From positions 1,612,001 through 1,676,000 of the forward strand of contig NZ_CP032101.1 in assembly GCF_003544855.1 (NCBI RefSeq): 64,000 nt of DNA. Reading direction: 5' to 3'. Every line of letters starts with the position of its first letter. Positions within the stretch are counted from its first letter, which is position 1. A program made the translations under genes and the position numbers. This document shows, piece by piece, positions 50,026 to 59,509 of the stretch. This stretch comes from Malaciobacter marinus. GTDB lineage: Bacteria > Campylobacterota > Campylobacteria > Campylobacterales > Arcobacteraceae. A model generated the notes under the pieces. It saw nothing but the letters and a program-made list of their open reading frames with translations, was not told the DNA's origin and did not search any database.

Positions 50026-51413
50026 TAAAACCACTCCGAAACTTTACTCCAGAATCTAGACATACCTCTTCCTTTATCTTTTTTAGATAATGTTGGAAGT
50101 TTAGTATTGTCTTCTTTTTCTAAAGTCTCATTGATTTTTTCTTTTAGCTTCTCTTCTTTTATTACTGGTTCCTCTTTTTGAATAGGAGGAATAGTAAGTT
50201 CTTCTTTCTTTACAGCTCTTTTCATTAGTTTCTTATTAGAATCTAATTCATAAGCTCTATTATCATCAAGACCATAAAAAAGAAGTCCAACAGTTGTTGA
50301 TAGTGTTGGATCATCAAAATTCATATATCCATTTTTAATATTAATTGGATTTGAAATTTTTATTGGAGTATTTTCAAATACTTTTGTTGCAAGTTCTTTT
50401 ATTCCTGACAACTGACTCATACCACCAGTTATCACAATACCTGCACCTATATTTTCTTGTATTCCACTTTGTTTTAATTTATTTCTTACAAGTACTAAAA
50501 TTTCTTCTACTCTTGCATGAATTATTGTTTGAATATGATCTAACGAAACTTCAGATGTACTTTGTTCATCTCCAATTCTTGGAATTTTGACTTTCTTAAT
50601 AGTTAAATCTTCATTTTCGTTTGATTTTAGTAAATTACCATATTTTATTTTTAATGTTTCTGCTGCGTTTGGAGGAGTATGTAACATAACAGATAAGTCA
50701 TTTGTTATATGATTTGAACCAACAGGTATAAATCCATTGAATACTATTGAACTACCCTTATAAGAAACAAACTCAGTTGTTGTGCCTCCTATATTAATAA
50801 CAGTAGCTCCAAATTTATTTTGTTGTTCATCTAAAAGTGATATGGCACTTGCATATCCATCTAATACAAAATTTGTAAGTTCAATTCCTGCTTGTTTTAA
50901 CGCTGATTTAACATTTGTAAGTGCTGTTCTTTTAGCTGTAACAATATAAACAGAAACTTCAAGTCTTGAGCCATTCATATTTAAAGGATTTTCAACATCT
51001 TTTGAATCATCAACTTTAAAAAATATTGGTAATACATGTACTACTTCATATTCAGGAATAATAGTTGCATTATATAAAGCCATTTGCATAACTTGGTTTA
51101 TTTCAGTTTCTGTAATAAGCCCATTTGGAACATTTACTGAACCTAAACTTCTTAAACCCTTTGTATATGCACCAGATATAGATATAGCAGAAGAGTCAAT
51201 TACTTCTGATGTACTTCCTCTTGCTATATTAACTGCATTTTTAATAGCTTTAGAAGCCACTTCAATATTTGTAATTGACCCTTTATTTATACCTTCACTT
51301 TTACTTGTTCCCGTACCTAATATATTTATTTTGCCATCTAAGTTATTCTTTGCTATTACTGCTGTTATACTAGTAGAACCAACATCTATGGCTAAAAGAG
51401 TCTTATTACTCAA
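50025..51413 (-). CDS. ftsA: Cell division protein FtsA
   Basis: 462 residues, actin-like fold with phosphate loops LAIDVGSTSITAV (7-19) and INIGGTTTEFVSYKG, and adenosine loop VITGGMSQLSGI. A charged linker (about 395-440) leads to the amphipathic membrane-binding helix MSRFWSKVSEWF at the C-terminus. FtsA ties FtsZ to the membrane. The start is TTG (51411-51413), three bases after the stop of the upstream ppiD-like gene, with AAGGA seven bases before it, so start and coupling are clear. Confidence 0.96.
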   Translation of the reverse strand: MSNKTLLAIDVGSTSITAVIAKNNLDGKINILGTGTSKSEGINKGSITNIEVASKAIKNAVNIARGSTSEVIDSSAISISGAYTKGLRSLGSVNVPNGLITETEINQVMQMALYNATIIPEYEVVHVLPIFFKVDDSKDVENPLNMNGSRLEVSVYIVTAKRTALTNVKSALKQAGIELTNFVLDGYASAISLLDEQQNKFGATVINIGGTTTEFVSYKGSSIVFNGFIPVGSNHITNDLSVMLHTPPNAAETLKIKYGNLLKSNENEDLTIKKVKIPRIGDEQSTSEVSLDHIQTIIHARVEEILVLVRNKLKQSGIQENIGAGIVITGGMSQLSGIKELATKVFENTPIKISNPINIKNGYMNFDDPTLSTTVGLLFYGLDDNRAYELDSNKKLMKRAVKKEELTIPPIQKEEPVIKEEKLKEKINETLEKEDNTKLPTLSKKDKGRGMSRFWSKVSEWF

Positions 51414-51416
51414 TTA

Positions 51417-52877
51417 CTATTCCTTTGTCTTTAGTGAAGACTGAATTTCATATCTATTTTCAAGTCTTTTGATTAGATTGTTCATTAACTCTGTATTTTG
51501 TAAATTTCCAACAGTTTGCTTGATACTTTCATCTCGTGTTTTATCATAATTTGCAAATCTTGAATCATTTATCTTATAAAGTACAATTTTATTTCCTAAA
51601 TCAATTTGACCTTTTTTACTATCTGTTCCAAATAACTTATTTAAAAATTGTGAAGCTTCCATTTCGTTTAAACCATTTAAATTTGAAACTGATGTTCTAT
51701 TAATCCAACCTATATTTATACCTTTAAAATTATCTAACTCTTTCTTAGATAGTGCTTTTAATTTTAAAGTTTTTTCATTATTTATAAAATCTTGAGTTAC
51801 ATTTTGTTTTGCTTGTTCAAAACTTAACTGCTTTGGAAAGATTTTTTTATTAACTTTTACAATAATAAATTTATCATTATATAAAAATGGCTTTTTTAAA
51901 TCACCAGCTTTAGATTTTTTTATTATAGTATTATTTTCACCATATGGTAACTCATTTTCATAAAATACTATATTTTTTGTAAAATCTTTCTCACTTTTTT
52001 TATACTTTATGTATTCTCTTAAAGCATCTTTTTTTGTATCTTTTAGATCAAGTGCAAATTGAATATCATCTTTTGCTTCTTCAAAACTTTTTATTTTATC
52101 ATTTTCTTTTCTAAAGTCAGTTTTAAAGTTTTCATAATAACTTTGCATATCTTCTAAAGAGTGTTTGCCTTTTTTTATATCAACAATAGCATAATCTATA
52201 TCATACGAATTGTCTGACATATAATTTACTTTATTTTTTTCCCAATACTCTTTAATTTTTTCTTCATTTAATGAAACAGTAATATTTTCTTTATTTAAAA
52301 TTTTAATATCAACATTATCTTCTAAGAATAAAAGTTGATTTAAAAGTTTTATTTCTGTATCAGTCGCAGAAATCTCAAAAAGTTTTTCAATTTTTTGAAG
52401 TAAAGTATTTCTTTTTAAAGAGTCTTCAAACTCAGTTGCAGTTGTACCATTTCTATTTAAAACTTTTATATAAGTATCTTTATCAAATTTTCCATTTTTT
52501 ATAAATGCTTCATATTTTAAAAGTTCTTTAGCAATATCTTCATCAGTAACAGTTAAACCTATTTCATCAGCATATGACAAAATAAGATTTTTTTCAATAG
52601 ACATTTTATATGCCAAATCTTTTAGTTTTAGCTTTTCTGCCATCTCTTTACTGAAATTATCTCCAAAAATTTTTGCATATTGTTCATATAAAGCAGAATA
52701 TTCTCTTTGATATTCATTAACTGTAATTTCTCTATCACCAACTACAGCGACTGCTCCACTTTTTTTACCAAAATCATAGCTTCCCCATCCTACAAATCCA
52801 GCACCAACAAAAGCTATTGTACTAATCCAAATAGTACTAACTAGCCACTTTTTATGTCTTTGCATCCAAGTTATCAT
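51417..52877 (-). CDS. ppiD: Membrane-anchored SurA/PpiD-like peptidyl-prolyl isomerase
   Basis: 486 residues from the ATG at 52877. N-terminal anchor (WLVSTIWISTIAFVGAGFVGWG) then a SurA_N-type chaperone domain (VAVVGDREITVNEYQREYSALYEQYA), a parvulin-like middle part (ELPYGENNTIIKKSKAGDLKKP ... KFIIVKVNKKIFPKQLSFEQA, given in pieces), and a helical end. PpiD helps proteins fold as they leave SecYEG. An ATG 27 bases upstream would place the good AGAGGA site inside the protein, so the later ATG is preferred. The active parvulin residues are not clearly conserved, so chaperoning may be its main role. Confidence 0.82.
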   Translation of the reverse strand: MITWMQRHKKWLVSTIWISTIAFVGAGFVGWGSYDFGKKSGAVAVVGDREITVNEYQREYSALYEQYAKIFGDNFSKEMAEKLKLKDLAYKMSIEKNLILSYADEIGLTVTDEDIAKELLKYEAFIKNGKFDKDTYIKVLNRNGTTATEFEDSLKRNTLLQKIEKLFEISATDTEIKLLNQLLFLEDNVDIKILNKENITVSLNEEKIKEYWEKNKVNYMSDNSYDIDYAIVDIKKGKHSLEDMQSYYENFKTDFRKENDKIKSFEEAKDDIQFALDLKDTKKDALREYIKYKKSEKDFTKNIVFYENELPYGENNTIIKKSKAGDLKKPFLYNDKFIIVKVNKKIFPKQLSFEQAKQNVTQDFINNEKTLKLKALSKKELDNFKGINIGWINRTSVSNLNGLNEMEASQFLNKLFGTDSKKGQIDLGNKIVLYKINDSRFANYDKTRDESIKQTVGNLQNTELMNNLIKRLENRYEIQSSLKTKE

Positions 52878-52936
52878 ATAATATATTCCTCTAAAAATTT
52901 TCAATATATATTACAGAAAAGTTGCTTTTAGTTACG

Positions 52937-55225
52937 TTAAATTGTAGTTTGCATTAAATCATTTATAACTGATTCTCTTATTGTGGTTTCTATTCTTTTA
53001 CAAGCCCCTTTAAAGGCATCATCTTCTCCTACAATATAACACATACTTTTTGCTCTTGTAATTGCTGTATATAAAAGCTTTGTATTATGCATAATGTAGT
53101 GAGAAAAACTCATAGGAATTAAAGCATTATCATACTCCATTCCTTGGGTTTTATGTATAGTTAAGCAGTATGCTAAAGACAACAATGAGCTTAAATCATC
53201 CATATCATAAAAAACTACCATATCATCATTTGGATATAAAACAATACATTTTTTTTCATCAAAATCAAGTTTAATAATCAAGCCTAATTGACCATTAAAA
53301 ACTCTTCTTTCTAAAAAGTCTTGAGAATTAGATTTATACATACTCATGGTTTGACATTTCATATTCTCATTTTTTATATGAATTACCTTATCACTTAGTT
53401 TATACTCATAAAGTCTTGTTTTTACAGACTGTTCTCTTGAACTATTAAATAATTTTTGAAGTTGCATATTTAGATTTTCAACACCTAAGGTTCCATTTTT
53501 CATAGGTGTAATAACTTGAAAAAGAGTTAATGCTTTTGAAATATCTTTATTTTTAATTAATCTATAAAATCTTTCAATATAACTTGCAGATATATTCAAA
53601 ATATTATTTAATATCATATCTGAATTTTGAACTCTTATTGAAGCAAAATCATTAGAAGAAACAGAATTCTTAGTTGCATAATAATTATCAATAGATACAT
53701 CAATAAATTTAAAATCTTCATAATTTTCTTTATAACTTGGCACTTTCCCTTGTCTTATATCATTTGCAATAACTGCGATTGCTTGATTTTCATTTTGTCT
53801 ATAAATCTTTGTTAGTTTACAAATTGAGGCAAGATTATAATTAATTGCATCTGAAAGGATATTTCCAGCACCAATAGCAGGCAATTGTCCATCATCACCT
53901 ACAATTATAAAGATTGTATCATCACTAATTTTTGAAACTATTTGATAAAATGTTACAGAATTAACCATTGAGGCTTCATCTAATAAAACAACTTTATATG
54001 GAAAAAAATCTTTCTCTTTATGTTTTACTAAAAGTGATTGAATTGTGCAACTTTCATATCCTGTAGTATCAGAAATTCTTTGACTTGCAATTCCACTTAG
54101 TGCAATTGTAATAATATCATCATATCCAACAATCTCTTCTAATAATTCTAAAATAGCTCTACTTGAAGTAGATTTTCCTGTTCCTGCATAACCTATTAAA
54201 AAAAGTGTATTTTGACCTTCATTTATAAGTTTAACTGCTTTTTTTTGTTCAGGACTTAAATTAAATCCTAAGGTTTTTTCTTTTTTTTCTAAATAATCAT
54301 CTATATTAGATACTATATTTTTTAAATGTCTTTCGTCTTTTCGTCTTTTAAAAAATTCTAAAATCTTTTTTTCTGCTCTATACAACATTGAAATAGCAAC
54401 TCTATTCTCTTTTGTAGTAAATAACTCTTCATTTGCAAGCATTTGAACAATACTATTTTCATAAAGCATTTCTTCATTGTTAAAACCCAAAGATTCATCT
54501 AAAAGCTTGTATAAATGATATTTATCAATTGAAGAGTTTCCATTATTATCACAAAACTCTTTTAATGTATAATTTAAACAAGCCATTATTCTAAATTCTG
54601 AACGTTCATCAATTCCTAAAGACTTAGCTATTTCATCAGCTTTTTTAAAACCTATTCCCTTAATATTTATCAATATATATGGATTTTCTTTAATCTTATC
54701 AATCAAGTCTTCAATTTCGCCAAAATTTGAGTATATTTTAGTAATTAAACTTGAGCTAACACCATACTTAGAAAGAAAGCTTCCAAGCTCTCTTAAGTGT
54801 TGAAATTTTTGCCAAGATGATACTATCTTTTCTAATTTTTTTTCTTTTATACCTTTAAACTTTAAAAGCTTTTCTGGAGCTTCATTTAAAACTTTTATTA
54901 ACTCTTCTTCTGTATATTCTTCTAATAACTCTTTTGCAAACTTCTGCCCTATTCCTTTTACAATCTTTGTTAAAAAAAAATAAAGTTCAGCTTCTTTTAT
55001 TTCTAAAGTATCAAAGATAAATTGAACACCATATTTTTTATGAGTTACCCAATTACCAGTAAGAACTATCTCTTCTCCCACAATTTTTTCAATATCAGTG
55101 TCAAAATAAACACCACAAATTCTTTGATTGTTTTCTAAAACTGCTGATATAAATTTTGTTTCATCATTTTTGTAAAATACTTTTTTTATTACCCCTGATA
55201 ATTTAAAACTTTTTGGCTCTTCCAT
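52937..55225 (-). CDS. RecD2-like superfamily 1B DNA helicase
   Basis: 762 residues. An N-terminal OB-like and helix-hairpin-helix part (GIGQKFAKELLE near 91-102; NIKGIGFKKADEIAKSLGI near 187-205), Walker A GYAGTGKST at 345-352, Walker B VVLLDEAS at 412-419, GDDGQLPAIGAGN at 443-455, and a C-terminal UvrD_C_2 part with YCLTIHKTQGMEYDNALIPM. The build matches RecD2/TraA-type 5'-3' helicases that work without RecBC. Role in replication or repair is inferred. The start overlaps the previous stop by one base (TAATG). Confidence 0.9.
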   Translation of the reverse strand: MEEPKSFKLSGVIKKVFYKNDETKFISAVLENNQRICGVYFDTDIEKIVGEEIVLTGNWVTHKKYGVQFIFDTLEIKEAELYFFLTKIVKGIGQKFAKELLEEYTEEELIKVLNEAPEKLLKFKGIKEKKLEKIVSSWQKFQHLRELGSFLSKYGVSSSLITKIYSNFGEIEDLIDKIKENPYILINIKGIGFKKADEIAKSLGIDERSEFRIMACLNYTLKEFCDNNGNSSIDKYHLYKLLDESLGFNNEEMLYENSIVQMLANEELFTTKENRVAISMLYRAEKKILEFFKRRKDERHLKNIVSNIDDYLEKKEKTLGFNLSPEQKKAVKLINEGQNTLFLIGYAGTGKSTSSRAILELLEEIVGYDDIITIALSGIASQRISDTTGYESCTIQSLLVKHKEKDFFPYKVVLLDEASMVNSVTFYQIVSKISDDTIFIIVGDDGQLPAIGAGNILSDAINYNLASICKLTKIYRQNENQAIAVIANDIRQGKVPSYKENYEDFKFIDVSIDNYYATKNSVSSNDFASIRVQNSDMILNNILNISASYIERFYRLIKNKDISKALTLFQVITPMKNGTLGVENLNMQLQKLFNSSREQSVKTRLYEYKLSDKVIHIKNENMKCQTMSMYKSNSQDFLERRVFNGQLGLIIKLDFDEKKCIVLYPNDDMVVFYDMDDLSSLLSLAYCLTIHKTQGMEYDNALIPMSFSHYIMHNTKLLYTAITRAKSMCYIVGEDDAFKGACKRIETTIRESVINDLMQTTI

Positions 55226-55578
55226 TAATATCCATCATCAAATTTTGATTTTTTATGCTTCTGTTTTTTATAGTTTTTTTTATTTTTCTCTTTTTGAAGC
55301 AAATTGGCATCTTTTAATAAGGTTGATCTTTGTTCTTGAAAATCATCTATTGGATTATTTATATAACTCATTGTTTTATTAATAAAATCTTTAAGTTCAG
55401 TCAAGTAGTTTGAATGTAAATCAACCGATTTCACCCTATTTAAGTCCTCAAAATTTTTTTTAGTTCTTTGTATAAATAACTGTGTATTAAAATCATCTAA
55501 CCTAAGTAAAGATAGTGTTCTAGTAAAAAACTTCTCTAAAACTCTTATATATTTGATTCTTTCTTGTTTTTCATGCAT
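55225..55578 (-). CDS. Small basic helical protein of unknown function
   Basis: 117 residues, mostly predicted helix, with a very Lys-rich C-terminus (KEKNKKNYKKQKHKKSK). No signal peptide, membrane helix or known motif. It is locked into the operon: its ATG overlaps the arsC-like stop and its stop overlaps the helicase ATG, each as TAATG. The basic tail could bind nucleic acid, in keeping with the helicase next door; this is a guess. Confidence 0.6.
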   Translation of the reverse strand: MHEKQERIKYIRVLEKFFTRTLSLLRLDDFNTQLFIQRTKKNFEDLNRVKSVDLHSNYLTELKDFINKTMSYINNPIDDFQEQRSTLLKDANLLQKEKNKKNYKKQKHKKSKFDDGY

Positions 55579-55928
55579 TACATAAACAACTTTTGTATAT
55601 TTTCTTTAGGTCTTGCAATTACAGCATCTCCATCTTTTATAACAACAGGTCTTTCTATAAGTTTTGGATTATTTACCATTGCTTTAATAAGCTCTTCTTC
55701 ATTTTTTACATTTTTCAAATCAAGCTCTTTATAAATAGCCTCTTTTGTTCGAATAAGATCTTTTGCAGCAATTCCCAACATTAAAAGAACATCTTTTATC
55801 TCTTGTTCATTTGGTGTTTGTTCTAAATATTTTACTATTTTAATATCTAAGTTTTTCTCTTCAAGTAGTTTTAATGCATCTCTTGATTTTTTACATCTTG
55901 GATTGTGCCAAATAGTTATATCTTGCAT
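55578..55928 (-). CDS. arsC: Arsenate reductase-like (ArsC/Spx fold) protein
   Basis: 116 residues with the glutaredoxin-type ArsC pattern: WHNPRCKKSRDALKLLEE with Cys12, LIRTKEA (Arg near 60), IERPVVI (Arg near 93) and VIARPKENI (Arg near 106). These Arg residues bind the oxyanion in E. coli ArsC. It would reduce arsenate with glutathione/glutaredoxin or an equivalent thiol. No arsenic operon surrounds it; it heads a recD2-ppiD-ftsA-ftsZ unit, so its real role may differ (YffB-like relatives exist). Confidence 0.85.
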   Translation of the reverse strand: MQDITIWHNPRCKKSRDALKLLEEKNLDIKIVKYLEQTPNEQEIKDVLLMLGIAAKDLIRTKEAIYKELDLKNVKNEEELIKAMVNNPKLIERPVVIKDGDAVIARPKENIQKLFM

Positions 55929-56007
55929 TATAATCCTTTTACTAATTTTAAAAAGATTATACCAAAAGTTTTTTTATACTATATAAATTATTACAAATTG
56001 CAATATA

Positions 56008-56382
56008 TTAAAAACTTGGTATCAAGTCATTTAAGCCATCTAATCCCAACTCTTTTAAATCTAGATGAATTTGTCCCATTTTTTTCGTTTTATCATTTGT
56101 AATTATTGGAGCAAAAGTATTTAAACCATTATCATTATTTTGTGTTTGTAATACAAAAATATAATAAATAGATATCTCTTCAATAGCTGTTATTTCTAAT
56201 TTTTGTTTAAACTCATCTGGTAATTCAAAATTTAAAGATTTTAAAGCGCCAAAACTCATAAGTCTTAATGTAGCTTCAGTTTCTACACCTTTTATAATTG
56301 AAAAAAAATCATCAACTTTTTCAAGAACAAATCCTTTTTCATCTTCAAAACCATCAATACTTACTACTACATCATATTCCAT
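56008..56382 (-). CDS. fliW: Flagellar assembly factor FliW
   Basis: 124 residues of the FliW fold: DGFEDEKGFVLEKVDDFFSI, FGALKSLNFELPDEF, IYYIFVLQT and LNTFAPIITNDKTKKMGQIH near the end, as in FliW. In Campylobacterota FliW binds flagellin and the translational regulator CsrA, so unsecreted flagellin controls its own translation. It is divergent from the FliK-like gene and has an AAAGG ribosome site. Confidence 0.75.
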   Translation of the reverse strand: MEYDVVVSIDGFEDEKGFVLEKVDDFFSIIKGVETEATLRLMSFGALKSLNFELPDEFKQKLEITAIEEISIYYIFVLQTQNNDNGLNTFAPIITNDKTKKMGQIHLDLKELGLDGLNDLIPSF

Positions 56383-56478
56383 AAGTTTAAACCTTTATAA
56401 ACAGATGAATCATTTTACAAAAACAAATTGTATAAGTCAATTTGAGAAAAGTTAAAGATTTATGATATACTTTATTTT

Positions 56479-58710
56479 ATGTTAGTTGGAAATAATTCAC
56501 TTTTAAATATTCTTTTACCAAATCAAGATAATAAGGTACTAAAAGATGTGCTAAAAGAAGCTGATTCAAAAGCACTAAATAGTATGATGAAAAATAATTC
56601 ATCTATTCAAGATGTATTAAAAAATCTATTTGAAGATATAAAAAGTGGAAATAAAAATAATGAAACTATTCAAAATATACTTAAAAACTCTACACTATTT
56701 AAAGACCTAGGAAATTTTACAAATACTTTAAAAACACTATTATCACAAGTAGCAAATGAGCCTTCTTTTAGTAAATACAAGCCTATGCTTGAATCATTTT
56801 TAACTCAAATAGATAATTTAGATGAGAACAACTTAAAAGAATTACTTTCAAAATCAGGTATTTTTTTAGAATCAAAAATGCTAGAAAAAGCAAACAGTTC
56901 AAGTTTACCACCAAAACTATTAGAATTATTAAATCAAATAAAAAGTATTATAAAAACCCTAGATACACCTCAATCAAAACAAATAAATGAAATTATTTCA
57001 AAATTAACTACAAGCCCTAATCAAACAGCAAGCTCTATGCAAGCTGATATAAAATCAATGATAAATTTACTACAAGAGGTTTCAAAAAACCTAAGCGATA
57101 AAAATGTACAAAATCTAAATAATTTAACAAATCAATTAAAAAGCATAAATATTGATGCTCAACTAATTGAATCAAAACTTCAAAATAGTTCAAATACACA
57201 AAATATCAAAGATTTAATATCAATTCTAAAGACTGAACTTTCTCAAATGAAAAGTTTAGAGTCAGTTAATGTATTAAGAAATTTAAGTAGTTTACAAAAC
57301 ATGGACTTTAATCAACAAGAAATAAAAAGTAGTTTATCAAATATACTCTCTTCTTTAGATTTTCAAAGTAGTAGTATTAAAAATACAAATCTTCAAGAAA
57401 TATCAAACAAATTAACACAGGCTTTACAAAGTTCAAATTTAAATAATTTAAACCTTCAAAGTTTAAATGAACAAAAACAACAAATAACAAGTCAAGTCAA
57501 AGATATTTTATTTCAATTAAAAAATGAATTATTAACAAATAAAGATATTGAACCACAAAAACTATTAAGACAAATTGATAATATTTTAACGCAAAAAGAT
57601 ATTTTTTTAAATAATAATACCTTAGAACCTAAAGCACTTCTAAACCAACTTCTAACTAGTACGGAGATGAAAAATAGCTCTATTTTAAATACAAATGTTA
57701 CAAATTTAGTAAATCAATTAAAAAATTTAAGTGATGATATTGTTTCAATTGAAAATAAAATTCAAAATAATCAAATAACAACAAATGAAAAAGCTAGTGT
57801 ACTAAACCAAATAAAAGAAAATTTAAATTTATTGAAAAATGAGCTTTTACAAAACAATACTATACAATCAAAGGTTTTAGTTCAAACAATCGATAAACTT
57901 TTGAATATGCAAAATCTTTTTGATAATTTAGAGTTACCAGCTGATTTTAAACTACTTCAATCACAAAATAATAGTTTATCAACTTTTCAAAGCAATTTTT
58001 CATCAAATATAAATAGTCTTTTGTTAAACTTAAAAGAAACAATCTCAAATGCTTCAGCTAATCCAAACTCTTCATTTTTACAAAATGAAATATTAAAATC
58101 TGTTGATAAAATTGAAAATGCATTAAAAGAAGGTATTCTAACAGCAACAAGTTTACAAAATAACAAAAATGACAATAGTACAATTCAAAATGACATGAAA
58201 AGTATACTTTTACAAATACAAGAAGAACTTGCTTCAAAGTCTTCAGAAGCAAAATCTCTTACAGAAGCTTCAAAAAATATAGAAAAATTACTTTTTCAAG
58301 TTGATTATTATCAACTTTTATCTTTAAGTTCAAATTCAAACTATGTTTATTTGCCTTTTTTATGGGATATGTTAGAAGATGGTTCAATAAGTATGAAAAA
58401 GATTAATGAAAAAAAATTTTACTGTGAGATTAATTTAACACTTAAAGATTTTGGGCAAGTACAGCTACTTCTTGCTTTATATGAAAAAAATAAAATTGAT
58501 TTAACAATCTTTGCATCCAGAGATGTTTTCAAAAAACTTTTAAGAGAACACTTGACAAAATTAAAACAATCACTAAATAGTGTTGGTTTAATTCCAATAG
58601 ATATAAAACTAATTGATTTAGAAAAAAGAAAAAAAGAGCAAGAAACAACACAAAATATATATTCTCAGAAAAATAGTGATCTCCAAATGGGACTAAATAT
58701 AAGAGCATAA
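56479..58710 (+). CDS. fliK: FliK-like flagellar hook-length control protein
   Basis: 743 residues. Residues 1 to about 600 are low-complexity helix, rich in Asn, Gln, Ser, Leu and Lys, as expected for a secreted molecular ruler. The C-terminal part (about 610-720) fits the FliK/Flg_hook domain: EINLTLKDFGQVQLLLALYE, KIDLTIFASRDVFKKLLREH, LKQSLNSVGLIPIDIKLIDL. It probably sets hook length and switches export specificity through FlhB. The fhlB-like gene starts 1 base after its stop. No ribosome site precedes the ATG; a TATACT (56466-56471) is seven bases away, which suggests a leaderless transcript. Confidence 0.75.
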   Translation: MLVGNNSLLNILLPNQDNKVLKDVLKEADSKALNSMMKNNSSIQDVLKNLFEDIKSGNKNNETIQNILKNSTLFKDLGNFTNTLKTLLSQVANEPSFSKYKPMLESFLTQIDNLDENNLKELLSKSGIFLESKMLEKANSSSLPPKLLELLNQIKSIIKTLDTPQSKQINEIISKLTTSPNQTASSMQADIKSMINLLQEVSKNLSDKNVQNLNNLTNQLKSINIDAQLIESKLQNSSNTQNIKDLISILKTELSQMKSLESVNVLRNLSSLQNMDFNQQEIKSSLSNILSSLDFQSSSIKNTNLQEISNKLTQALQSSNLNNLNLQSLNEQKQQITSQVKDILFQLKNELLTNKDIEPQKLLRQIDNILTQKDIFLNNNTLEPKALLNQLLTSTEMKNSSILNTNVTNLVNQLKNLSDDIVSIENKIQNNQITTNEKASVLNQIKENLNLLKNELLQNNTIQSKVLVQTIDKLLNMQNLFDNLELPADFKLLQSQNNSLSTFQSNFSSNINSLLLNLKETISNASANPNSSFLQNEILKSVDKIENALKEGILTATSLQNNKNDNSTIQNDMKSILLQIQEELASKSSEAKSLTEASKNIEKLLFQVDYYQLLSLSSNSNYVYLPFLWDMLEDGSISMKKINEKKFYCEINLTLKDFGQVQLLLALYEKNKIDLTIFASRDVFKKLLREHLTKLKQSLNSVGLIPIDIKLIDLEKRKKEQETTQNIYSQKNSDLQMGLNIRA

Positions 58711-58711
58711 T

Positions 58712-58996
58712 ATGGAAAAACAAAAAATTCAAAAAGCAGCAGCACTTAAATATGATTTAGAAAAAGATAGTGCACCAAAACTTATAGCAAAAGGTCAAGA
58801 ACAAGTTGCAAAAAATATTATAAAAATTGCAAAAGAGAATGAACTCCCAATAAAAAAAGATGAAGATTTAATAGAACTTCTTTCAAAGTTAGACATAGAT
58901 AAAGAGATTCCAGCTAGTATGTATAAAGCTGTTGCTGAGATATTTAGCTTTATTTATGACTTAACAAAGAAAAATAAAGACAATAATGAAAAATAA
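58712..58996 (+). CDS. FlhB C-terminal domain-like protein (FhlB)
   Basis: 94 residues equal to the cytoplasmic tail of FlhB without its membrane part: AAALKYDLEKDSAPKLIAKG, QVAKNIIKIAKENELPI, IPASMYKAVAEIFSFIYDL. FlhB is the export gate subunit that changes substrate class after hook completion. Stand-alone copies (FhlB) can partly replace that tail. The autocleavage NPTH motif is absent: the expected place reads KDSAPK. Cotranscribed with the FliK-like gene, its functional partner. Confidence 0.9.
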   Translation: MEKQKIQKAAALKYDLEKDSAPKLIAKGQEQVAKNIIKIAKENELPIKKDEDLIELLSKLDIDKEIPASMYKAVAEIFSFIYDLTKKNKDNNEK

Positions 58997-58997
58997 A

Positions 58998-59071
58998 TCT
59001 TTTATTGATATAAGTATAAGAGTTATTATAATATAATCGACCATCAATAAAAGAAGTAATATGGCCAAATG
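58998..59071 (+). promoter_or_regulatory. Inverted repeat, promoter box and three-codon leader ORF before mreD
   Basis: TCTTTTATTGAT (58998-59009) and ATCAATAAAAGA (59043-59054) form a perfect 12-base inverted repeat 33 bases apart, starting right after the fhlB-like stop. A TATAAT lies between the arms near 59032-59037. An ATG at 59061 opens a three-codon frame (Met-Ala-Lys-stop) whose TGA overlaps the ATG of the mreD-like gene at 59069. Confidence 0.45.
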
Positions 59072-59509
59072 AAAAGAAACATTTTTGATAATATTTTAAC
59101 AGTTGTTTTTGTATTTTTTTTTACTATTATAGTAAACTTTATTTCATCAATTTATTTTAATCCAATATTTTTAGTAGGTGTTTTATTTTTAACTTTTATG
59201 CATATCATAAAAAGAGAATATTATTACAGCGCTTTTTTCTTAATACTAGCAATGTTATTTTTGGAGTTAAATAATGGATTTAAACCTTTTAGTTTACTTT
59301 TATTAAGTTTTTTTGTATATGCATTTATTGCATCATACATAAAAAGAGTAGTATCTTTTTCACAACTTAATGATTATATTTATATATTAGTATTTTATTT
59401 TGGTTTTACTATTTTATACATTATGAATAATACATATTCATATGAACTTTTTTTTACTATTTTTATTAATATTGTAATTGATTTTATAGTTGTTGGATTA
59501 ATGATATGA
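59069..59509 (+). CDS. MreD-like multi-pass membrane protein
   Basis: 146 residues with about five hydrophobic segments (for example ILTVVFVFFFTIIVNFISSI and FSLLLLSFFVYAFIASYI) and little else. Size, topology and its place directly before the PBP2 gene match MreD, the rod-complex membrane subunit. Sequence-level support is weak, as MreD evolves fast. Its stop overlaps the mrdA start (ATGA), so the two are translated together. Confidence 0.6.
   Translation: MKRNIFDNILTVVFVFFFTIIVNFISSIYFNPIFLVGVLFLTFMHIIKREYYYSAFFLILAMLFLELNNGFKPFSLLLLSFFVYAFIASYIKRVVSFSQLNDYIYILVFYFGFTILYIMNNTYSYELFFTIFINIVIDFIVVGLMI

Noticed and set aside
52878..52904. ppiD-like start at the upstream ATG
   Set aside because: The AGAGGA ribosome site for the second ATG would lie inside the coding sequence; the later start gives the normal anchor.
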